NCBI RefSeq assembly: GCF_001446935.1
Contig: NZ_LKKK01000002.1
Coordinates: 186,001 to 250,000, forward strand
Direction of reading: 5' to 3'
Length of the DNA: 64,000 nt
From: Pseudomonas sp. TTU2014-080ASC
GTDB lineage: Bacteria > Pseudomonadota > Gammaproteobacteria > Pseudomonadales > Pseudomonadaceae
Under the pieces are notes generated by a model. It searched no databases, was not told the origin of the DNA, and was given only the letters and a program-made list of their open reading frames with translations. How positions within the stretch are numbered: position 1 is the first letter of the stretch; each line of letters opens with the position of its first letter. Positions 16,947 to 26,731 of this stretch are shown here, piece by piece. The translations under genes were made by a program, and so were the position numbers.

Positions 16947-18062
16947 TCAGAGGTTTCCCCGCAGCATCCACAAGCCCGCCTCACAGATCACACGCCCCTC
17001 CAACTCCAGCTCAGTCAATTGCACCAGTACTTCACTGAAATTGCTCTCCAATGTGAACGCCAATGCTTCACTGCTGTGGGGCGCTACGCGTAACAAGCTG
17101 AGGATAGGGTGTTCTGCAGGATCATTCAGCGGTAAGTCTGCTTGCGGATGAACAGTGGGTATTGCGCTGTGCCAACCACGCAGAGCCTGCATGATGTCTT
17201 CTATCGACTCTACCAGCGTCGCCCCTTCTCGAATCAGCTGATGGCAGCCTTTAGCGCCGGGGTGATGGATCGAACCCGGTATCGCGTACACCTCGCGCCC
17301 TTGCTCAGCCGCCAGACGCGCAGTGATCAACGAACCGCTGGCAGGGCTGGCTTCAACTACCAACACGCCCAATGACAGGCCACTGATGATTCGATTGCGA
17401 CGGGGAAAGTTGCTCGCATGGGGCGCACAGTCCAAGGGCAATTCGGAGACCAAGGCACCACCGCTGCAGACAATCTCCTCGGCCAGCCGCTTGTGCCGCG
17501 CCGGGTAGATGCGCTGCAAACCGGTACCGAGCACTGCAACGGTCTTGCCGACTGCATCAAGCGCGCCCTGATGCGCAGCGCCGTCCACACCAAGCGCCAA
17601 GCCACTGGTGATGACAAAGCCGCCAGCTGCCAAGCTGCGAGCAAAGCTGTGCGCCGTATCCAGCCCCGGTTTGGATGCATTGCGGCTGCCGACCATGGCT
17701 AACTGCGGCATCTCCAAAATACCGGGATCACCCGCGACAAACAGTAGCGGCGGGGCGTCACTCAGTTCACCTAGCAACGCTGGATAGGCCGGATCATCGC
17801 GCACCAACAGATGATGCCGTTCCTGCTCCAACCACAGCAGCGCAGCGGCTGCCTGCTCACGTACCTGCGGACTGCGCCGCGCATCGCAACTCACTTGGGG
17901 CATGCCCAGCGCACGCCAGGCACTGGCTGGCGCACTCAGCGCGGCAGACGCACTATCGAATGCGGTAAATAACTTGCGAATCCGTTTGGGGCCCATTTCC
18001 GGCAGGCTGTGCAAACGTAAACGGGCTTCAAGTTCAGCGGGGGAAAGACAGGCGGCCTGCAT
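16947..18062 (-). CDS. dprA: DNA-processing protein DprA (Smf)
   Basis: A 371-residue protein that binds single-stranded DNA and loads RecA during natural transformation. The Rossmann-like core contains MVGSRNASKPG, TSGLALGVDGAAHQGAL, AVLGTGLQRIYP and NFPRRNRIISGLS, typical of DprA. An N-terminal SAM-like helix-hairpin region (about 10-60) and a C-terminal winged-helix-like end (HSSEALAFTLE to the end) complete the usual layout. Encoded between tsaC and the LysM gene on the minus strand. Confidence 0.94.
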   Translation of the reverse strand: MQAACLSPAELEARLRLHSLPEMGPKRIRKLFTAFDSASAALSAPASAWRALGMPQVSCDARRSPQVREQAAAALLWLEQERHHLLVRDDPAYPALLGELSDAPPLLFVAGDPGILEMPQLAMVGSRNASKPGLDTAHSFARSLAAGGFVITSGLALGVDGAAHQGALDAVGKTVAVLGTGLQRIYPARHKRLAEEIVCSGGALVSELPLDCAPHASNFPRRNRIISGLSLGVLVVEASPASGSLITARLAAEQGREVYAIPGSIHHPGAKGCHQLIREGATLVESIEDIMQALRGWHSAIPTVHPQADLPLNDPAEHPILSLLRVAPHSSEALAFTLESNFSEVLVQLTELELEGRVICEAGLWMLRGNL

Positions 18063-18104
18063 ATGATCATCCTTGACCTACGCCGTTAAACGGCAAAACA
18101 TGCG

Positions 18105-18137
18105 GGCAATAAAAAGCCCCGCATTTACGGGGCTTTT
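18105..18137 (-). terminator. Intrinsic terminator of the LysM-protein gene
   Basis: Perfect stem AAAAGCCCCG (18112-18121) / CGGGGCTTTT (18128-18137). The minus-strand transcript runs into TTTTT. It lies 12 bases past the stop of the LysM gene. Confidence 0.85.
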
Positions 18138-18149
18138 CAGCTTAAAGCA

Positions 18150-19175
18150 TTATGGATTGGTGACTTTATCCATAATCGCCAATTGGCGAGTGGCTCGCAA
18201 AACCAGCCCATAACTGAGCTTGTCGTAAGCGCGGAAGACCATCAGCAGCCCGGAGTTCTCATCCGGAATCTTCACCGCCTCACCCGTTACGCGATCGCGT
18301 ACGGTCTCACCGGTTTTCATAATGGCCAGCACGTTACCTTCCTTCAGACCGTCACGCAGCCCCTTGTTGATGGTCACCACATCAAACTGGCCAACCTGAG
18401 TCACGCCACGCGGCACGTCCAGAATCAGGCCGTTGATCTCGCCTTGCGGCTCGCTCGGCATAAAGGTGGAATTAATCGGGCGCTCTTCGGTTGGGAACAG
18501 GCGGTCAGCCAGACGCACTTCCTGAGTTGAACGGGTCAGCTGCAGGGTGCCGACGTCGCCTTCAGTCGCAACAATTTCACCGGAACCGATGTCGTCCGCG
18601 TTGATCCCCAAAAACTCTTTGGTTTCAGGATCGATATAGGTTTTGCCCTGACGGAAGATGCCGTATATCGGAGCATTGGCATCAAACTGACCACGCGCAT
18701 AAACGCGGTCACCGGCACCGCTGACCACGCGCTCGGCATTACCGGCAACAATGTACGGTGCACGCTCGAACTGCTCAGGGGTATCTACAATGCGGTTTAC
18801 CAGCAGGAAGCTGTTGATGGCCTCAAGTGGAATAGTCGGAATCGCTTCAGCCATCGGCGTGCTGCGAACCTGAGGGGAAAGCTTGATGGTGCCACGGGAA
18901 GCACCGCGGTTAAGCATGAGGCGCGGCTGGCCATCGATGTAAACCAGACTAAGCTCATCACCAGGGTAGATCAGGTGAGGGTTTTTAACCTGAGGATTGG
19001 CGTGCCAGATTTCTGGCCACTTCCAGGGTTTGGTGAGAAATTTCCCCGAAATATCCCAGAGAGTGTCGCCCTTAACCACTGTATAACGGTCCGGGTGGCC
19101 GTCTTTGAGTTGCACTTCGGCCTGAACCAAGCCACTTGCGGCAAGTAGCAGCAAGGCCAGTAGTGATTTCCTCAT
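18150..19175 (-). CDS. LysM-domain exported protein
   Basis: A 341-residue protein. The start at 19175 (MRKSLLALLLLAASGLVQA) is chosen because it opens a clean signal peptide and has AAGGGA upstream; the longer open frame runs into def on the other strand. After cleavage near AQA/EVQ, one LysM peptidoglycan-binding domain (about 30-78: YTVVKGDTLWDIS, PWKWPEIWHANP, IYPGDELSLVYI) is followed by about 260 residues of uncharacterised beta-rich sequence. It is a conserved pseudomonad neighbour of dprA and def, divergent from def. Function probably cell-envelope linked. Confidence 0.88.
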   Translation of the reverse strand: MRKSLLALLLLAASGLVQAEVQLKDGHPDRYTVVKGDTLWDISGKFLTKPWKWPEIWHANPQVKNPHLIYPGDELSLVYIDGQPRLMLNRGASRGTIKLSPQVRSTPMAEAIPTIPLEAINSFLLVNRIVDTPEQFERAPYIVAGNAERVVSGAGDRVYARGQFDANAPIYGIFRQGKTYIDPETKEFLGINADDIGSGEIVATEGDVGTLQLTRSTQEVRLADRLFPTEERPINSTFMPSEPQGEINGLILDVPRGVTQVGQFDVVTINKGLRDGLKEGNVLAIMKTGETVRDRVTGEAVKIPDENSGLLMVFRAYDKLSYGLVLRATRQLAIMDKVTNP

Positions 19176-19242
19176 GCGGTGAATCCCTTTATTATGTGTC
19201 TTCACGTTGATCGCCCTAGCGCCGCGATAATCAGTCGTGCTG

Positions 19243-19262
19243 CGGCGTGAAGCCGTTTTTTT
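19243..19262 (+). terminator. Short terminator-like hairpin upstream of def
   Basis: CGGC (19243-19246), loop GTGAA, GCCG (19252-19255), then seven T. The stem is only 4 bp, so it is weak; it could limit read-through into def or be chance. Confidence 0.3.
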
Positions 19263-19325
19263 GGTTGCTGCGTCCCATCTTAGCAGCGGATTTTGTCTAT
19301 ATTCCACAAGTGCATCACAAACGCC

Positions 19326-19832
19326 ATGGCGATTCTTAATATCCTCGAATTTCCCGACCCTCGCTTGCGCACCATTGCCAAGCCTGTGGAGGTGGTCGAT
19401 GACGCCTTGCGTCAACTGATCGATGACATGTTTGAAACCATGTACGCCGCTCCAGGCATTGGTCTGGCCGCGACACAGGTTAATGTACACAAACGTCTTG
19501 TGGTTATGGACCTCTCCGAAGACAAAAGCGAGCCTCGGGTGTTTATTAACCCTGAGTTCGAGCCGCTGACTGATGAGATGGACCAGTACCAAGAAGGCTG
19601 CCTGTCCGTACCGGGCTTCTACGAAAACGTCGACCGCCCGCAAAAAGTCAAAATCAAAGCCCTTGACCGCGATGGCCAGCCGTTCGAGCTGATCGCTGAA
19701 GGCCTGCTCGCCGTGTGCATCCAGCACGAGTGCGACCACCTCAACGGCAAGCTCTTTGTTGATTACCTGTCCAATCTGAAACGTGACCGGATCAAGAAGA
19801 AGCTGGAAAAACAACATCGCCTGAACGGCTGA
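19326..19832 (+). CDS. def: Peptide deformylase
   Basis: A 168-residue metalloenzyme that removes the N-formyl group from nascent proteins. All three motifs are present: GIGLAATQV (46-54), EGCLSVPG with the metal-binding Cys, and QHECDHLNG with the two metal-binding His and catalytic Glu. The start at [14 protein letters not shown] is the family start; the open frame extends 11 codons upstream. It is followed by fmt after 56 bases, the usual def-fmt-rsmB-trkA order. Confidence 0.96.
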   Translation: MAILNILEFPDPRLRTIAKPVEVVDDALRQLIDDMFETMYAAPGIGLAATQVNVHKRLVVMDLSEDKSEPRVFINPEFEPLTDEMDQYQEGCLSVPGFYENVDRPQKVKIKALDRDGQPFELIAEGLLAVCIQHECDHLNGKLFVDYLSNLKRDRIKKKLEKQHRLNG

Positions 19833-19888
19833 TGCCACACCCAAAGGCTTGCTGCGGCAAGCCTTTTTTCTATGCAAGAGACCCGAAC

Positions 19889-20833
19889 ATGACCGAGCCA
19901 CTGCGCATTGTCTTTGCCGGCACTCCCGAGTTTGCCGCCGAGCACCTCAAGGCCTTGCTCGACACGCCACACCAGATCATTGCTGTTTACAGCCAGCCAG
20001 ACCGCCCGGCCGGACGCGGTCAGAAGCTTACGCCCAGCCCGGTCAAACAGCTGGCCGTACAACACGACATTCCCGTGTACCAGCCGCTGACCCTGCGCGA
20101 TCCTGACGCACAAGCGGAACTGGCAGCACTCAAACCGGATTTGATGGTGGTGGTCGCTTACGGCCTGATCCTGCCGCAGGTGGTGCTCGATACCCCGCGC
20201 TTGGGCTGCATCAACAGCCACGCTTCGCTGCTGCCACGCTGGCGCGGTGCCGCGCCCATCCAGCGCGCGGTGCAGGCCGGTGATGCCGAGTCCGGCGTGA
20301 CCGTCATGCAGATGGAAGCCGGTCTCGACACCGGCCCGATGCTGCTCAAAGTCAGCACGCCGATCAGCGCAGAAGACACCGGCGGCACGCTGCATGATCG
20401 TCTCGCGACACTCGGCCCGAAGGCCGTGATCGAAGCCATCAGCGGCCTCGCCGACGGCAGCCTGAAAGGCGAAGTGCAGGACGACAGCCTCGCCACCTAC
20501 GCACACAAACTGAACAAAGACGAAGCCCGTATCGACTGGACGCGTCCGGCCGTTGAGTTGGAACGTTTGGTCCGTGCCTTCCACCCCTGGCCGATCTGCC
20601 ACAGCACCCTGCAAGGCGAAGCGCTGAAAATTCACGCGGCCGAAGTAGGTGAGGGCAAAGGCGTTCCCGGCACTATCCTCAGCGCGGACAAACAAGGCCT
20701 GACCGTGGCCTGTGGCGAAGGCGCACTGCGTCTGACTCGTCTGCAGCTGCCCGGCGGTAAGGCGCTGAATTTCTCTGATCTGTTTAACAGCCGCCGCGAG
20801 CAATTCGCACCGGGGCTGGTGCTGGGCGCATGA
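19889..20833 (+). CDS. fmt: Methionyl-tRNA formyltransferase
   Basis: A 314-residue enzyme that formylates initiator Met-tRNA using 10-formyl-THF. It contains [14 protein letters not shown] at the N-terminus, the [15 protein letters not shown] segment with the catalytic His/Asn region ([10 protein letters not shown]) and the D in [10 protein letters not shown]-terminal OB-like domain follows. The start is ATG 19889 (MTEPLRI). It overlaps rsmB by four bases (ATGA), indicating translational coupling. Confidence 0.96.
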   Translation: MTEPLRIVFAGTPEFAAEHLKALLDTPHQIIAVYSQPDRPAGRGQKLTPSPVKQLAVQHDIPVYQPLTLRDPDAQAELAALKPDLMVVVAYGLILPQVVLDTPRLGCINSHASLLPRWRGAAPIQRAVQAGDAESGVTVMQMEAGLDTGPMLLKVSTPISAEDTGGTLHDRLATLGPKAVIEAISGLADGSLKGEVQDDSLATYAHKLNKDEARIDWTRPAVELERLVRAFHPWPICHSTLQGEALKIHAAEVGEGKGVPGTILSADKQGLTVACGEGALRLTRLQLPGGKALNFSDLFNSRREQFAPGLVLGA

Positions 20834-22143
20834 ATCCGCGTCTAGCCGCTGCCCGCGCTCTGGCTACCGTACTCAACGGCAAGGCCTCGTTGGGCACCAG
20901 CCTGCCGCCGTTGCTGGACAAGGTAGAAGTCCGTGATCGCGGCCTGACTCAGGATCTGGCCTTTGGCACCGCCCGTTGGGAGCCGCGCCTGAGCCTGATC
21001 GCCGGCAAGCTGCTGCAAAAGCCCTTCAAGGCCGCCGACCGTGACGTCGAAGCACTGTTGCTGGTGGGTCTGTATCAACTGTTCTACACCCGCATCCCTG
21101 CCCACGCGGCAATTGGCGAAACCGTCGCCTGCATCGACAAGCTGAAGAAGACCTCGCTCAAGGGCCTGCTCAATGCAGTGCTGCGCAATGCCCAACGCGA
21201 CGGTGAGCAGATCATTGCCGAACTGGAACGCGACCCGGTGCTGCACACCGCTCACCCGCGCTGGCTGCAAAAAGCCCTGAAAGCGCAGTGGCCGGAGCAT
21301 TGGCAAGCCATCTGCGCCGCCAACAATGCTCACCCGCCGCTGATACTGCGGGTTAACCGCCTGCGTAACAGTCGTGATGAATACCTGGCCGAGCTGCATC
21401 AAACCGGTATCGAAGCCGAACCTTGCCAGTACAGCGCAGACGGCATCCGCCTGCTGCAGGCCTGCGATGTGACCACATTGCCGGGTTTCGCCGAAGGCCG
21501 CGTCAGCGTGCAGGACGAAGCCGCGCAACTGGCAGCAGGACTGTTGCAGTTAGCGCCCAACCAACGTGTACTGGACGCCTGCTGCGCCCCCGGCGGCAAG
21601 ACCTGCCATATCCTCGAAAGCGAACCGAAACTCAAAGGTGTGGTCGCACTGGATCTGGAAGAGAAGCGCTTGCAGCGCGTCAGTGAAAACCTGCAACGCC
21701 TGAACCTCAGCGCCGAACTGATTGCCGCCGATGGCCGCGATATTGCGATGTGGTGGGATGGCGTGCCGTTCCAGCGGATTCTGCTGGATGCACCCTGTTC
21801 CGCTACCGGCGTAATCCGCCGTCACCCGGACATCAAACTGACCCGCCAGGCAGAAGATATTCCGGCGCTGGCACAGTTGCAGGGCGAGCTGCTCGACCAG
21901 ATCTGGCAAACGCTCGAAGTCGGCGGCATTCTTGTGTATGCCACTTGCTCGGTGATGCCAGCGGAAAACAGCGACAACATTGCCGCGTTTTTGGCCCGGA
22001 CGCCCGGCGCACGTGAGCTGGATATTGGCGGCCAGTTCGGCATAAAGGTGCCCCATGGACGACAATTATTCCCTCAGGTAGACGGCCATGATGGCTTCTA
22101 CTATGCCAAGCTGATGAAAATCGCGGCCACGCCACGCGGCTAA
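20830..22143 (+). CDS. rsmB: 16S rRNA m5C967 methyltransferase
   Basis: A 437-residue enzyme methylating C967 of 16S rRNA. The N-terminal NusB-like RNA-binding domain (about 1-150: [16 protein letters not shown]) precedes the SAM domain with [30 protein letters not shown] and [15 protein letters not shown], which hold the two Cys used in m5C chemistry. It overlaps fmt by four bases and is followed by trkA 12 bases later. Confidence 0.96.
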   Translation: MNPRLAAARALATVLNGKASLGTSLPPLLDKVEVRDRGLTQDLAFGTARWEPRLSLIAGKLLQKPFKAADRDVEALLLVGLYQLFYTRIPAHAAIGETVACIDKLKKTSLKGLLNAVLRNAQRDGEQIIAELERDPVLHTAHPRWLQKALKAQWPEHWQAICAANNAHPPLILRVNRLRNSRDEYLAELHQTGIEAEPCQYSADGIRLLQACDVTTLPGFAEGRVSVQDEAAQLAAGLLQLAPNQRVLDACCAPGGKTCHILESEPKLKGVVALDLEEKRLQRVSENLQRLNLSAELIAADGRDIAMWWDGVPFQRILLDAPCSATGVIRRHPDIKLTRQAEDIPALAQLQGELLDQIWQTLEVGGILVYATCSVMPAENSDNIAAFLARTPGARELDIGGQFGIKVPHGRQLFPQVDGHDGFYYAKLMKIAATPRG

Positions 22144-22155
22144 GGAACAGACTGC

Positions 22156-23529
22156 ATGAAGATCATCATTCTCGGTGCTGGCCAGGTTGGCGGCACCTTG
22201 GCGGAACACCTGGCCAGCGAGGCCAACGACATCACCGTGGTCGATACCGACGGTGATCGTCTGCGCGACCTGGGTGATCGCCTGGATATCCGAACGGTGC
22301 AGGGCAAGGGCTCGTTTCCCACCGTTCTGCGTCAGGCTGGGGCTGATGATGCCGACATGCTGGTGGCCGTCACCAACAGCGATGAAGTGAATATGATCGC
22401 CTGTCAGGTGGCCTACACCCTATTCCGCACCCCGACCAAAATCGCCCGCGTGCGTGAGTCAGCCTACCTGACCCGCAGCGGCCTGTTTGATAACGAAGCG
22501 ATCCCGGTAGACGTGCTGATCAGCCCGGAGCAGGTGGTCACCAACTACATCAAGCGTCTGATCGAATACCCCGGTGCGCTGCAGGTGCTCGACTTCGCTG
22601 AAGGTAAAGCGCAACTGGTGGCGGTGCGCGCCTATTATGGCGGCCCACTGGTGGGCCAGCAGCTAAAACAGATCCGCGAACACATGCCCAACGTCGACAC
22701 CCGCGTGGCGGCCATCTTCCGCCGTAACCGGGCGATCATGCCCAAGGGCGACACCATCATCGAAGCGGACGACGAAGTCTTCTTCATTGCTGCCAAGGCT
22801 CACATCCGCGCAGTGATGAGCGAAATGCGCCGCCTTGAAGACAGCTACAAAACCGTGGTGATTGCCGGTGGCGGGCAGATCGGCGAGCGTCTGGCTGAGG
22901 CCATCGAAAGCCGTTATCAGGTGAAGATCATCGAGATGAATCCGGCCCGCTGCCGCTACCTCTCGGAAACCCTCGACAGCACCATCGTGCTTCAGGGCAG
23001 TGCTTCTGATCGCGACCTGCTGGTAGAAGAGAACATCAGCGACGCCGATATCTTCCTCGCGCTGACCAACGACGACGAAGCCAACATCATGTCTTCCCTG
23101 CTGGCCAAGCGCCTGGGCGCGGGCAAGGTGATGACCCTGATTAACAATCCGGCTTATGTTGATTTGGTCCAAGGCGGCCAGATCGACATCGCTATCAGCC
23201 CACAGCTGGCCACCATCGGCACCCTGCTGACCCACGTACGCCGGGGCGATATCGAAAGCGTGCACTCGCTGCGTCGCGGTGCCGCTGAAGCCATCGAGGT
23301 GATCGCCCACGGTGACGCCAAATCAAGCAAGGTTGTCGGCCGCGCCATCGAACGCATCGACCTTCCACCGGGTACCACCATTGGTGCCATCATCCGCAAT
23401 GATGAAGTGCTGATCGCCCACGACGATTCGGTGATCGAATCCGGCGACCACGTGATTTTGTTCCTTGTGGATAAAAAGTACATCCGCGACGCCGAACGCC
23501 TGTTCCAGGTCGGCCTGAGCTTCTTCTGA
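22156..23529 (+). CDS. trkA: Trk potassium transporter NAD-binding subunit TrkA
   Basis: A 457-residue peripheral membrane regulator of TrkH/TrkG potassium uptake. Two tandem RCK units are visible. Each begins with a nucleotide-binding strand-turn ([20 protein letters not shown] at the start; [19 protein letters not shown] at about 233), and each is followed by a TrkA-C segment. Full length for TrkA. It is the last gene of the def-fmt-rsmB-trkA run; the TPR gene follows 24 bases later. Confidence 0.96.
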   Translation: MKIIILGAGQVGGTLAEHLASEANDITVVDTDGDRLRDLGDRLDIRTVQGKGSFPTVLRQAGADDADMLVAVTNSDEVNMIACQVAYTLFRTPTKIARVRESAYLTRSGLFDNEAIPVDVLISPEQVVTNYIKRLIEYPGALQVLDFAEGKAQLVAVRAYYGGPLVGQQLKQIREHMPNVDTRVAAIFRRNRAIMPKGDTIIEADDEVFFIAAKAHIRAVMSEMRRLEDSYKTVVIAGGGQIGERLAEAIESRYQVKIIEMNPARCRYLSETLDSTIVLQGSASDRDLLVEENISDADIFLALTNDDEANIMSSLLAKRLGAGKVMTLINNPAYVDLVQGGQIDIAISPQLATIGTLLTHVRRGDIESVHSLRRGAAEAIEVIAHGDAKSSKVVGRAIERIDLPPGTTIGAIIRNDEVLIAHDDSVIESGDHVILFLVDKKYIRDAERLFQVGLSFF

Positions 23530-23553
23530 TCTGGTTATTCCGAGGAGACAGGC

Positions 23554-23871
23554 ATGAGCCGCGAAGCACTGGAAAAAATGCTGGCCAAAGGCATGGACAA
23601 CTCTCTGCTGCGTTTTGGTCTGGGCAAAGCCTGCATGGATGAAGGCAACTTGGAGCTGGCGGCTGAGCACCTGCAGCGCTGTGTCGGCTTTGACGGTAAG
23701 TACTCAGCAGCGTGGAAGTTGTTGGGCCAGGCCCTGAACAAACTGGAGCGTTACGACGAGGCACGCAGTGCTTGGGAAAGCGGGCTGGCGGCAGCCAGGG
23801 AAAAGGGCGACAAGCAGTCAGAGAAAGAAATGACGGTGTTTCTCAAGCGCCTGGACAAACAGGCCCGCTGA
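23554..23871 (+). CDS. Small TPR-repeat protein
   Basis: A 105-residue protein with about two tetratricopeptide repeats (LLRFGLGKACMDEGNLELAA, AAWKLLGQALNKLERYDEA) and a charged helical tail. ATG is preceded by GAGGAGA. No signal peptide. A homologue follows trkA in other pseudomonads as far as I recall. Probably a protein-interaction module; function unknown. Confidence 0.82.
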   Translation: MSREALEKMLAKGMDNSLLRFGLGKACMDEGNLELAAEHLQRCVGFDGKYSAAWKLLGQALNKLERYDEARSAWESGLAAAREKGDKQSEKEMTVFLKRLDKQAR

Positions 23872-23877
23872 TTCGCG

Positions 23878-24138
23878 TCAGACGTAACGCAGGCCGACAC
23901 CCAACGGCTCGGTACGCACCACTTCAAGTGTCAGGATAGGCGCTTCCATCGGCAGCCCCTGTACCTGACCACGGACATGTTCGCCAATCTTGAGCAGATC
24001 CTGAGCCTGATCCATCAAGACATAAACGCCGCATTCGGAAATATCCCGGGTAGTGACCATCAGCTCGCCATGAACGGGATGATCAATCTTTAACCGCATT
24101 TTTATTGGAGTTCGCGGGTGCTGGCGGGAGTTTGTCAT
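23878..24138 (-). CDS. PilZ-domain c-di-GMP-binding protein
   Basis: An 86-residue single-domain PilZ protein. It has the RxxxR motif (RQHPR near the N-terminus) and the DISECG version of (D/N)xSxxG, the two c-di-GMP contact sites. It is convergent with the TPR gene, with only six bases between the stops. Likely a small c-di-GMP effector; the target is not known. Confidence 0.82.
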   Translation of the reverse strand: MTNSRQHPRTPIKMRLKIDHPVHGELMVTTRDISECGVYVLMDQAQDLLKIGEHVRGQVQGLPMEAPILTLEVVRTEPLGVGLRYV

Positions 24139-24217
24139 GACTAACCCGGTGCAGTTGAGTTACACCAGACTAGTCGAGGCAGTGCCTGGCCGGCAAGACA
24201 GCAATTGCTAATTGCTA

Positions 24218-25105
24218 TCAGTACCACTTAGCTTCGCCCTCTGGACGCTTCTTAAAGCGCTTCATGCTCCACATGTACTGGCTCGGGTACTCACGCACAT
24301 AGCGCTCCACCACTTTGCTCATACCGGCCACAGATACTTCAGCATCTGTGCTGTACATCTCTTCCGGAGCGGCTTCGAGGATGACCTTGAAGCCAGAACC
24401 ATCCGGCAGACGCAGGGCGTGTAGGAATACACCGCGGGCTTTACCACCGCTAAGCATGCCGGCAACAAACTTACTGGTCAGTGCCTGAGTGCCAAGGAAA
24501 GGAACAAATACTCCGGAAGAACGGCTCGGTTCCGGATCAGCCGGGATACCGACAGCACCGCCTTTACGCACCTCTTTGATCACACTGAGGATGCCTTCCT
24601 TGGTGGAGGGCGCAACACGGTTACCCATCTGTACACGTTGCTCGCGCAGCAGATCATCCACCGCTTTGAGTTTCGGCGGACGGTAGAAAATGATCGGTTT
24701 GCACTGTGAGCAGTAGAAGTGGTTGAGCACTTCCCAGTTACCCAAGTGGCTGGTGATACCAACAACGCCTTTGCCGCTGGCCAATGCTTCGTGCAGGACG
24801 TCCAGACCTTCGACCTCTTTGACCAGATCAATGGACTTCTGCGCCGGCCAGATCCAAGCGCAGGCGCTTTCGGTCAACGTCCGGCCAATATCTTTCAGCG
24901 CTCTGCCCAGCAGTTGCTGGTGCTCGGCCTCAGTCAATTCCGGGAAGCATTTGCGCAGGTTGATGCTGGCCACGTCGCGCGAGCGATTCGGCACCTTCCA
25001 CATCAGCCAGCCAATCGCCGAGCCCACTGCCTGCACAGCGCGCCACGGCAACAATGCGAACAAACGCAGGAAGCCTACAACCAAGGCACCTTTGAGCTTA
25101 TCCAC
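24218..25105 (-). CDS. lpxL: Lipid A biosynthesis lauroyl acyltransferase (LpxL/HtrB family)
   Basis: A 295-residue inner-membrane acyltransferase adding a secondary acyl chain to lipid A. The catalytic HX4E motif is HLGNWE (in GITSHLGNWEVLNHF), followed by the conserved FYRPPKLKAVDDLL and GIPADPEPS segments; one N-terminal hydrophobic helix anchors it. The start is GTG with AGGAG six bases upstream. The start codon region TGTGGATAA is itself a perfect DnaA box. It sits between the PilZ gene and tag, as in other pseudomonads. Confidence 0.93.
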   Translation of the reverse strand: MDKLKGALVVGFLRLFALLPWRAVQAVGSAIGWLMWKVPNRSRDVASINLRKCFPELTEAEHQQLLGRALKDIGRTLTESACAWIWPAQKSIDLVKEVEGLDVLHEALASGKGVVGITSHLGNWEVLNHFYCSQCKPIIFYRPPKLKAVDDLLREQRVQMGNRVAPSTKEGILSVIKEVRKGGAVGIPADPEPSRSSGVFVPFLGTQALTSKFVAGMLSGGKARGVFLHALRLPDGSGFKVILEAAPEEMYSTDAEVSVAGMSKVVERYVREYPSQYMWSMKRFKKRPEGEAKWY

Positions 25106-25162
25106 AGATCACTCCTGCACATTCAAAAGGGCAGCATTGTAACCCTGCCGGTCAAAAACTGC

Positions 25163-25717
25163 TCAGCTGCACGCCAGAAGTGGATAGCGATCACAATCTG
25201 TTGTGTGGTCCATCACCATCCCTGTGGCCTGCATAAAGGCGTAGCAGATGGTAGGGCCAACGAAGGTGAAGCCGGCTTTTTTCAGCGCCTTACTCATAGC
25301 CTCAGCTTCAGGCGTCACAGCAGGCACGTGGGCCGGAAGGCTGAAATGGTTGATCTTGGGCTCGCTGCCGACGAATGACCATAAAAAGCCCGCCGGGTCG
25401 TGCAAACGCAGCCACGCCTGAGCGTTCTGACGGACGGCTTTGAGCTTGAGGCGATTGCGGATAATGCCGGGGTCCTGCATCAGGGTTTCGATATATTCAT
25501 CACTCAGCGCTGCCAGGCGTTGTATATCGAAGCCAAACAGCACCTCGCGGTAGCGCTCACGTTTCTTCAGAACGGTGATCCAGGACAAACCCGCCTGAAA
25601 GCCCTCCAGCAACAGCATCTCGAATAATGCCTGTGGGTCACGCTGAGGCACGCCCCATTCCGTATCGTGATAAGCGATGTAAAGCGGATCTTCGTTACAC
25701 CAGAAACAGCGCGGCAT
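25163..25717 (-). CDS. tag: DNA-3-methyladenine glycosylase I
   Basis: A 184-residue base-excision enzyme removing 3-methyladenine. It opens [22 protein letters not shown], holding the N-terminal Cys of the Zn site and the conserved YHDxEWG block. It continues with [20 protein letters not shown] and [20 protein letters not shown], with further Zn ligands near the end. The start at 25717 has AAGGA upstream; the open frame extending beyond it is antisense to glyQ and rejected. Divergent from glyQ. Confidence 0.95.
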   Translation of the reverse strand: MPRCFWCNEDPLYIAYHDTEWGVPQRDPQALFEMLLLEGFQAGLSWITVLKKRERYREVLFGFDIQRLAALSDEYIETLMQDPGIIRNRLKLKAVRQNAQAWLRLHDPAGFLWSFVGSEPKINHFSLPAHVPAVTPEAEAMSKALKKAGFTFVGPTICYAFMQATGMVMDHTTDCDRYPLLACS

Positions 25718-25783
25718 GCGGCTTTCCTTGTCCTTCGGTATACTGGCGGACTTTCTCAAGCCGCCAATGTACGGGTGAAATTT

Positions 25784-26731
25784 GTGAGCCAGACTACGCC
25801 TGCCGTGCGCACCTTCCAAGACTTGATCCTCGCCCTGCAAAATTACTGGGCTGAGCAGGGTTGCGTCGTGTTGCAACCTTACGACATGGAAGTAGGCGCG
25901 GGCACCTTCCACACCGCTACGTTTCTGCGCGCCATCGGCCCGGAAACCTGGAACGCCGCCTACGTGCAGCCATCGCGCCGTCCTGCTGACGGCCGCTACG
26001 GTGAAAACCCGAACCGCCTGCAGCACTACTATCAGTTCCAGGTGGTCCTGAAGCCGAACCCGGAAAACTTCCAGGAGTTGTACCTCGGCTCGCTGAAAGC
26101 CATTGGTATCGACCCGCTGGTCCACGACATCCGCTTCGTAGAAGACAACTGGGAATCGCCAACTCTTGGTGCCTGGGGTCTGGGTTGGGAAATCTGGCTC
26201 AACGGCATGGAAGTGACTCAGTTCACCTACTTCCAGCAAGTCGGCGGCATTGAGTGCTACCCGGTGACCGGCGAAATCACCTACGGACTTGAGCGTCTGG
26301 CCATGTACCTGCAGGGCGTTGATTCGGTCTACGACCTGATCTGGACCGACGGCCCGTTCGGCAAAGTGACTTACGGCGACGTGTTCCACCAGAACGAAGT
26401 GGAGCAGTCCACCTACAACTTCGAGCACGCTAACGTCGACAAACTGTTCGAGCTATTCGACTTCTACGAGTCCGAAGCCAACCGCCTGATCGAGCTGGAA
26501 CTGCCGCTGCCGACTTACGAGATGGTGCTCAAGGCATCCCACACCTTCAACCTGCTGGACGCCCGTCGCGCCATTTCCGTGACTGCCCGTCAGCAGTACA
26601 TCCTGCGTGTCCGTGCGCTGGCCCGTGCAGTGGCGCAAAGCTACCTGCAGGCACGCCGCAAGCTGGGCTTCCCACTGGCGGCCCCGGACCTGCGTGATGA
26701 AGTATTGGCCAAGCTGGAGGCAGCAGAATGA
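25784..26731 (+). CDS. glyQ: Glycyl-tRNA synthetase alpha subunit
   Basis: A 315-residue catalytic subunit of the tetrameric (alpha2beta2) enzyme. The start is GTG at 25784, giving [19 protein letters not shown], because GGGTGA lies six bases upstream and homologues start there. The class II motifs are clear ([48 protein letters not shown]). A TATACT sequence at 25739-25744 could be its -10 box. It overlaps glyS by four bases. Confidence 0.96.
   Translation: MSQTTPAVRTFQDLILALQNYWAEQGCVVLQPYDMEVGAGTFHTATFLRAIGPETWNAAYVQPSRRPADGRYGENPNRLQHYYQFQVVLKPNPENFQELYLGSLKAIGIDPLVHDIRFVEDNWESPTLGAWGLGWEIWLNGMEVTQFTYFQQVGGIECYPVTGEITYGLERLAMYLQGVDSVYDLIWTDGPFGKVTYGDVFHQNEVEQSTYNFEHANVDKLFELFDFYESEANRLIELELPLPTYEMVLKASHTFNLLDARRAISVTARQQYILRVRALARAVAQSYLQARRKLGFPLAAPDLRDEVLAKLEAAE

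Noticed and set aside
19176..19901. N-terminal extension of the LysM frame (583-residue frame)
   Set aside because: It would run antisense through def; the ATG at 19175 gives a proper signal peptide and ribosome site.
25718..26428. N-terminal extension of the tag frame (421-residue frame)
   Set aside because: The extension is antisense to glyQ. Tag proteins begin at MPRCFWCNE, and a ribosome site sits before that ATG.
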